Below, piece after piece: positions 59,391 to 64,000 of a stretch of DNA of 64,000 nt. Under the pieces are notes generated by a model, which searched no databases, was not told the DNA's origin, and saw only the letters and a list, made by a program, of their open reading frames with translations. The stretch spans positions 60,271,071 to 60,335,070 of the forward strand of contig NC_081553.1 in assembly GCF_963082655.1 (NCBI RefSeq). The letters are read 5' to 3'. The DNA comes from Stomoxys calcitrans. Its lineage: Eukaryota > Arthropoda > Insecta > Diptera > Muscidae. Each line of letters begins with the position of its first letter. Within the stretch, counting starts at the first letter, position 1. The translations under genes and the position numbers were made by a program.

Positions 59391-59835
59391 CACTATTCCT
59401 GATAGAATCGATTGGATCTACGATATCAGAGGTAACAAAATTACATAGACTTTTATACGGATGGTTCCAAACATAACGACCAGGCGAGCTTTGGGGTGTA
59501 CTTTGAAGATCTAGAGCTGGTCATATCGAAAAGTTGACCAGACCACTGCAGTGTTGATATACACTTGAGAGATCCTTGCAATTAAGGAAGACGTGGAATG
59601 GCTTAGACATAATGTCGCAACGAAGATTGGCATAAATATCTTCTCAGACAGCCAGGCAGCCATTAAATACCTGGAGAAACTGTCGCAGATGTCTCAACGA
59701 GTTGGCTGAACAGTTTAAAATTCACCTATTCGAGGTGCCGGGTCACAGAGATATCCCATGAAATTCTAAAGCAGACGAGCTTGCGAGACTAGGAACTACC
59801 CAACACATTCCAGGGATACTAGAATCTCTAGGTAT
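59391..59835 (+). pseudogene. LINE ORF2 RNase H domain, decayed
   Basis: It encodes DFYTDGSKHND and SFGVYFEDLELVIS near 59448-59525 (first catalytic aspartate in TDGS), then IKEDVEWLRHN and IFSDSQAAIKYL near 59640 (SDSQ aspartate), then VPGHRDIP, a stop, and KADELARLGTT near 59740-59800 (last aspartate). An RNase H domain between RT and the C-terminus separates LOA/I-type LINEs from jockey and RTE elements and supports the clade call. At least one frameshift lies near 59540 and one stop in the PGHRDIP region. Confidence 0.85.
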
Positions 59836-60375
59836 GCCTCCAGCGACATGTAAGCTAAGTTTGCAACCAGGTCCGAAGGGCAACGAATGATAAATGGCCA
59901 CAAAGAGGGGGCTGTGAGCATTCCAAAACTAAGTGGCCTAATCTAGACTTGAAGAAGTCTACCGCTTTGTTGTCATTGGCTAGAACAGACGTCTCTGTTA
60001 TTGTTTCCATCTTGACAGGCCACTGTCTAATCGGAAAACATGCTGACAGACTGAAGGTTGCCAGCAACGACTTTTGCAGAAGCTGTGAGAACATCGAGAA
60101 AGAAGAGACTATAGAACACCTTCTGTGTGTGTGTCCCGCACTAGCAGTTAGAAGGAGTTCCATGTTAGGTTTTCATTTCTTTGAGAACCTGTCTGATTTA
60201 GCGGATGTGAATATTCGCAAGTTATTGGGTCTTTTAAAGCGATCTGGATGGTTCAACGGTAGGAACTAGAAGGCATCTTTCTTCTTCTGTTCCTGTGGTA
60301 GCACAATGGACGAAAACGTCTAAGTGAGTCTGATGGCAGGCTGCCACTTAAACCTAACCTTACCTAACCTATACT
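59836..60375 (+). pseudogene. LINE ORF2 C-terminus and 3' UTR, copy A
   Basis: The frame at 59949-60269 encodes STALLSLARTDVSVIVSIL, then TGHCLIGKHADRL, NDFCRSCENIEKEETIEHLL, and CVCPALAVRRSS. The CxxC-EHLLCVCP arrangement is the C-terminal CCHC zinc knuckle of LOA/I/R1-type LINEs, with all four ligands kept here. A short 3' UTR with AACCTAACCTTACCTAACCT follows. It is directly followed by copy B. Confidence 0.85.
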
Positions 60376-60404
60376 GAGTCTGATGACAGACTGTCACTTA
60401 AACT

Positions 60405-60930
60405 GTGCGAATGCTCCTAGCGACATGTAAGCTAAGTTTTCAGGACCAGGCCTGAAGAACAATGAATGATAGATGGTCCCAAAGAGGGGGTTGTGAGCAT
60501 TCCAAAACAATGTGGCCTAATCTAGACTTAAAGAGGTCTACTGTTTTGCTGTCATTGGCTAGAGCAGACGTCTCAGTCATTGTGTCCGTCATGACAGGTC
60601 AAACTGAAGGTTGCCAGCAACGAAGTTTGGTTTTGCAGAAGCTCTGAGGACATCGAAGTAGAAGAGGCTATAGAACACCTTCTGTGTGTGTGTCCCGCAC
60701 TAGCAGTCAGAAGGTGTTCCACTTTAGGTTATCATTTCTTTGAGAACCTGTCTGATTTAGCGGATGTGAATATTCGCAAGTTATTGGGTTTTTTAAAGCG
60801 AGCTGTATGGTTCAACGGTAGGAACTATTGTAGAAGGCATCTTTCTTCTTCTGTTCCTGTGGTATCACAATGGACGAAAACGTCTAAGTGAGTCTGATGG
60901 CAGGCTGACACTTAGACCTAACCTAATTGA
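60405..60930 (+). repeat. Second tandem copy of the LINE 3' end (copy B)
   Basis: ATGCTCCTAGCGACATGTAA at about 60409 corresponds to ATGCCTCCAGCGACATGTAA near 59833, and the following about 500 bp match copy A through the zinc-knuckle region to CACTTAGACCTAACCTAA. Copy B has lost about 30 bp at the TGHCLIG position and gained a few bases (GAAGTTTGGTTTTGC), so the frame is broken. This may be a tandem duplication or an adjacent 5'-truncated insertion of the same family; the near-identical 5' boundary does not decide between them. Confidence 0.85.
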
Positions 60931-61250
60931 GTGGACATGGGCAAATTTGTTTGTCCTTTGCCATTACTTCCAATATCCAAATCGTTTCATATCCCTCCCA
61001 TAAAATTCCCACAAAAAACAAATCTCTCGACTTGACTCCTTGAACTGCTAGAGATATCAATTTATATCCTTTTGGAGTGAATTTTTGCAAGTAGTGTTGT
61101 GGTATGATTTCAAACATCTATACCCATAATAGTCCAAAAAAGTCTTGAACCTGATAAAGCTCTCGATTTGACTTCTGGCAATTTGGCTGAAATGTTTGAC
61201 TTCCAAAATCAATGCCAATTATAAAAGCAATGTCCATGACTCATAAAAGC
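60931..61250 (-). mobile_element. Very decayed DINE-like 153-bp core units
   Basis: The minus-strand frame 60923-61117 reads KFTPKGYKLISLAVQGVKSR and further right WEGYETIW, clearly the same repeat as the LPGAQEVKSGDR-WELYQ unit of 53880-55260 with many changes. Plus-strand traces are TCGACTTGACTCCTTGA and CAATTTGGCTGAAAT. About two units remain and no ends are recognisable. Confidence 0.6.
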
Positions 61251-62024
61251 TGTTTTATTTATTTCAAAAAATTATTCAAAGAATTTTCCAAATGCGATCC
61301 ATGTGGAGAAGTTTCAGCTTGGTCAAACTGAAAGCGATTTTATTGGTTTAGCATCATTGGTTACACGTTTTAAGACTCCAGGTCTTTCTCCTTTGCTTCA
61401 ATCCTTTTTCCTCTCCATTAAATATTTCAAGGGAAATAACGAAAACTTGAATCCTTCACTCAACTTTCTTTTCTTGAAAGGTAAATCTTGAATAAACATT
61501 TCAAAAACAAGAGGTGCTACAGAAAAGGGTTGAACTTAAGTTGAGTATATGCAGGACATATGGACATGTTGCTGTCCATTTTCATTTTACCTTATGTTAC
61601 ATTATTTAAAGTATCATAAACAACAGAATATTAAAGACCACTTTCCCTTGCCATCCTCCCCTGCTTTCAAAAATCAGACTCCAAGGTCTCTTTAACCCAC
61701 CTCCTTCTTCCCCTCAACCTCCAGGACAATATGGCAAGCCTGCAGGATAACATATCAAAAATAATAAACAAATTTTACCTTTAATAATAAATTGCAGCTG
61801 TGCTCACAATCCATTCCCGTTTTGGCCTCAGTCATCCACCACCATCACCATCGCCTACAGCCACCTTTAGCATCACCACCCTGCTCTGGTGATAGTCACC
61901 CAGCCAGTCGTCCAGCCAGTCTGACTCGTAAAATTGACCATTGTGTGATGTGTGTACCTTTCCATAAACTTTACATAACAATGTGATGTCCTTGCTATTG
62001 TTGTTGGTTCTAATATTTGCAATT
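61251..62024. other. Unrecognised intergenic DNA
   Basis: No transposon or gene is recognised. The short plus-strand frames 61303-61491 and 61792-61986 have no domain. A CCACCATCACCATCG stretch near 61840 and the pyrimidine-rich segment near 61640-61720 are low-complexity. This could be single-copy DNA. Confidence 0.4.
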
Positions 62025-62056
62025 CTTTTGTTGTTGTTGTTGTTGTTACTGTTGTC
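62025..62056. repeat. (TTG)n microsatellite
   Basis: About seven consecutive TTG units with one interruption (TTGTTACTGTTG). The minus-strand frame with TTVTTTTTT is its translation. Confidence 0.85.
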
Positions 62057-62203
62057 ATCCTGTATTCCATGTGTCCATATTGAGGCCTAAATAAATAAAA
62101 ATATGTTTATAAGCAAAATATTAAAGAATAACAACAATAGTTTTCATCTTTCTACACTGAAATATTAAAAGCGAAAACCTTTTTTTGGTAAAATACACTC
62201 AGA

Positions 62204-62508
62204 AAAAATTATTAATTTAGTTGTAACAAAAAATCAGTGGTTATGGACTAGGATATTGAATCAGAACTGGCCATACGATAGGTGTCATTCATTCTCAACA
62301 GGATTAGCCTTATTTTTGCTCATCACATCAGGACTGTGGTAGAGCCTTCTTTGGGTGACTAACGGGATTCAACACCGTTTTGGAACTCCTTGAACTGATG
62401 CTCTAATTTTTCTAAATGTCTACTAATTTTTAGTAAACTACCTACCGGAATTCATCATCTTTTCGGGAAAACGGCGATAGTTATAAAAAGTCAATTTTTT
62501 TCAGTGTA
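62204..62508. mobile_element. Candidate MITE with TACACT-GAAAAAA inverted ends
   Basis: TACACTCAGAAAAAATTATT at 62204 and the inverted match AATTTTTTTCAGTGTA ending at 62508 form imperfect terminal inverted repeats 305 bp apart. No target duplication is clear. The interior has no coding frame, and I do not recognise it. The short, A-rich ends leave room for chance. Confidence 0.4.
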
Positions 62509-63848
62509 TATGCTAAAGATTCACCAAAAAGGTTTGAGTTGTTAGACAAATGCTATTTTGCTGACCAAAAATCTAAGAAAGCTTTGCATGGCATAAAATG
62601 TCTTAGCATATCATTCTCTGCCAAGGGAAAGAGAGGAGAATCTTGGTGCTACGTGTACCGTTAACCAGACTCTTTAAGAAAATCCCCAAGACATTAGGGT
62701 TGGTTATGTCTTTGGCCATTGTCGTTACCCATCATTGCCATCGCATGGTCACTTTTTCCACCTCATCGTCGCCAATGTCTTTTGTCTGATGATAAGGGAC
62801 AGACACAGAGACTTAGACGCGACGCATTCATTCCTACTCATCCCTCCCCACACATAGTGGGTGTTCAAGGCTTTTGTTGTTTGTAATAAAATGTCCATAT
62901 TTACCCTCAGATCAAATTATGAATTTCTTAAACGACCATCCAACCAACAAGGTGTTCATCTAACAAGAGGGGGCTTTGGTAAATGGTTTAACATAGAGAT
63001 TCGAAGATGTTGACACATATGGGTCGTTGATGGAGGAAAGAAATATTTTTTTTTTAACCAGTGCTTGTTCTTGGACCTTTTCGTACCGCTTTCAACTCTA
63101 AATGCCTGTTCCGCTACTGAAGCCAGAAATGGAGTGAAGTAAGAGCGATTTGACTGGCTCATTTCGACACTTGGCCCATTATTTGTACATTTGATTCGTA
63201 TCTACTCTAAAATAGCTTTCATTTAGGTACCATATAGTAGCAATAGGTCCATAAACCCTTTTTGGGTTCTCTTTTTTTGTGGTATTCGTTCAACCCCTGA
63301 AAACTTGCCCCTAATTTTGATTTCAAATTCCCACTCTTCTCCTTAAAATATTCGATTTTAATTCCATATTTTATCTGTTAATCTATGTGCCCGTTCCGTG
63401 GGGTTTCTGGAAGGGGAGTTCCCCTCTGTACTGGACCGCAAATTTAAATCTAGCATGTGTTTTTGGGATATGAACCAAAGTTAGGTGAAAACTGTCCACC
63501 CATCTGTATAATGTGTATATTTGTATAAATAGGACAAAATAATGAACGTTTTGCCATCGGTTAAGGTAAAGTACAAAGGGCCCTAAAATGTTTAGCCCTA
63601 CAGACGAATTTAGTGTAGGAGCCACTGGCCTATATAAATCACAATATATATGCACAGTCCAATGGCGCTGAAAGCTTTAACTTATAACAGGATTGGATCG
63701 TTTGGCTAGTGTTGATCACTGCTACTCCATATCCAACTCCCTCACCTCAGCTGCTCCTAGGTATGATAGATGATTTTTACAATGACGGTCAAAATATTAT
63801 GAGCGCTGATGCATTAGCTTGAAGGACAAATAAAGCCCATTGCTCCTG
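62509..63848. other. Unrecognised intergenic DNA
   Basis: About 1.3 kb without a recognised element. Minus-strand frames 62956-63162 and 63383-63655 show no domain and are not called. An AATAAA near 63828 lies just before the T16 tract; no transcript can be inferred from this alone. Confidence 0.4.
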
Positions 63849-63864
63849 TTTTTTTTTTTTTTTT
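63849..63864. repeat. T16 homopolymer
   Basis: Sixteen consecutive T between CTCCTG and GGGTAGG. It could be the poly(A) tail of a minus-strand retroposed piece lying to its left or a plain homopolymer; no retroposed body is recognised. Confidence 0.8.
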
Positions 63865-63916
63865 GGGTAGGGCTGAGACATGGGCCCAAATTATAATTCC
63901 ATATACGTTTCCTGGA

Positions 63917-64000
63917 GGCCACCGTAGCGCAGAGGTAAGCATGTCCGTTTATGACGCCGAACGCTTGGGTTCGAAAATTGTACAGCAGTGGTTTTCCCCT
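63917..64000 (+). mobile_element. tRNA-derived SINE, 5' part (cut by window end)
   Basis: It begins GGCCACCGTAGCGCAGAGGT, containing a Pol III A-box-like TAGCGCAGAGGTAAGC at 63925, and has GGGTTCGAA at 63967 as a B box about 35 bp later, correct spacing for a tRNA-type promoter. ACAGCAGTGGTTTTCCCCT follows, the non-tRNA body known to me from dipteran SINEs with this head. A true tRNA gene is unlikely because the 3' acceptor arm does not pair with the 5' end. The element continues beyond the window. Confidence 0.78.

Noticed and set aside
60345..60370. Telomeric CCTAA repeat
   Set aside because: Only a few imperfect units at a LINE 3' end; flies lack this telomere repeat and the same tail occurs on the tandem copy.
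62956..63655. Minus-strand ORFs at 62956-63162 and 63383-63655
   Set aside because: Short, no domain, no consistent composition; not supportable as genes.

Overview
The window looks like heterochromatin of a higher (calyptrate, probably muscid) fly. That rests on the transposon mix: DINE-1/INE-1-like Helitrons starting TATACCC with a GTCC-rich microsatellite, a cecropia-type mariner MITE, LOA/I-type and RTE-type LINE remains, and a tRNA-derived SINE at the right edge. The species is inferred, not proven. No intact host gene, rRNA gene or complete tRNA gene was found; every coding-looking stretch is transposon debris or a translated repeat.

Left flank (1-4272): a LOA-type LINE on the minus strand (2945 down to 1) is split by a nested insertion. 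A 5'-truncated RTE-type LINE (611-1821, plus strand) sits between two copies of the 7-bp TGGGAAA, and its tail carries a mariner MITE. Further right come DINE-1-like 5'-end pieces, a second MITE with TA target duplications, about 400 bp of unrecognised AT-rich DNA, and the C-terminus of an R1-like LINE (minus strand) cut off abruptly by the satellite.

Centre (4273-50664): one uninterrupted 46.4-kb tandem array of a 124-bp AT-rich satellite, roughly 370 monomers in a single orientation, with no transposon seen in it. One half of the monomer is strongly conserved; the other half is variable and comes in two main forms. The array is built of local higher-order repeats (about 1,029 bp, 755/512 bp, 1,737 bp, 564 bp and 372/248 bp) and long-range duplications (offsets of 1,859 and 4,171 bp, and a block repeated at 4,682 and 1,908 bp). 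Shortened monomers of 91 and 96 bp are confined to separate zones.

Right flank (50665-64000): two DINE-1-like Helitrons in opposite orientation (51092-52875 plus, 53730-55402 minus), each with a 153-bp minisatellite core; a mariner 5' fragment; a third DINE piece; then a long decayed plus-strand LOA-type LINE (about 56071-60930) with recognisable endonuclease, RT, RNase H and C-terminal zinc-knuckle parts, several frameshifts, an internal deletion and two tandem duplications. After that come a very decayed DINE repeat, unrecognised intergenic DNA with a possible new MITE and simple repeats, and the start of a tRNA-derived SINE.

The elements do not form a pathway. The region's story is satellite growth by unequal exchange inside a graveyard of nested transposons, with repeated tandem duplication of LINE pieces on both sides.
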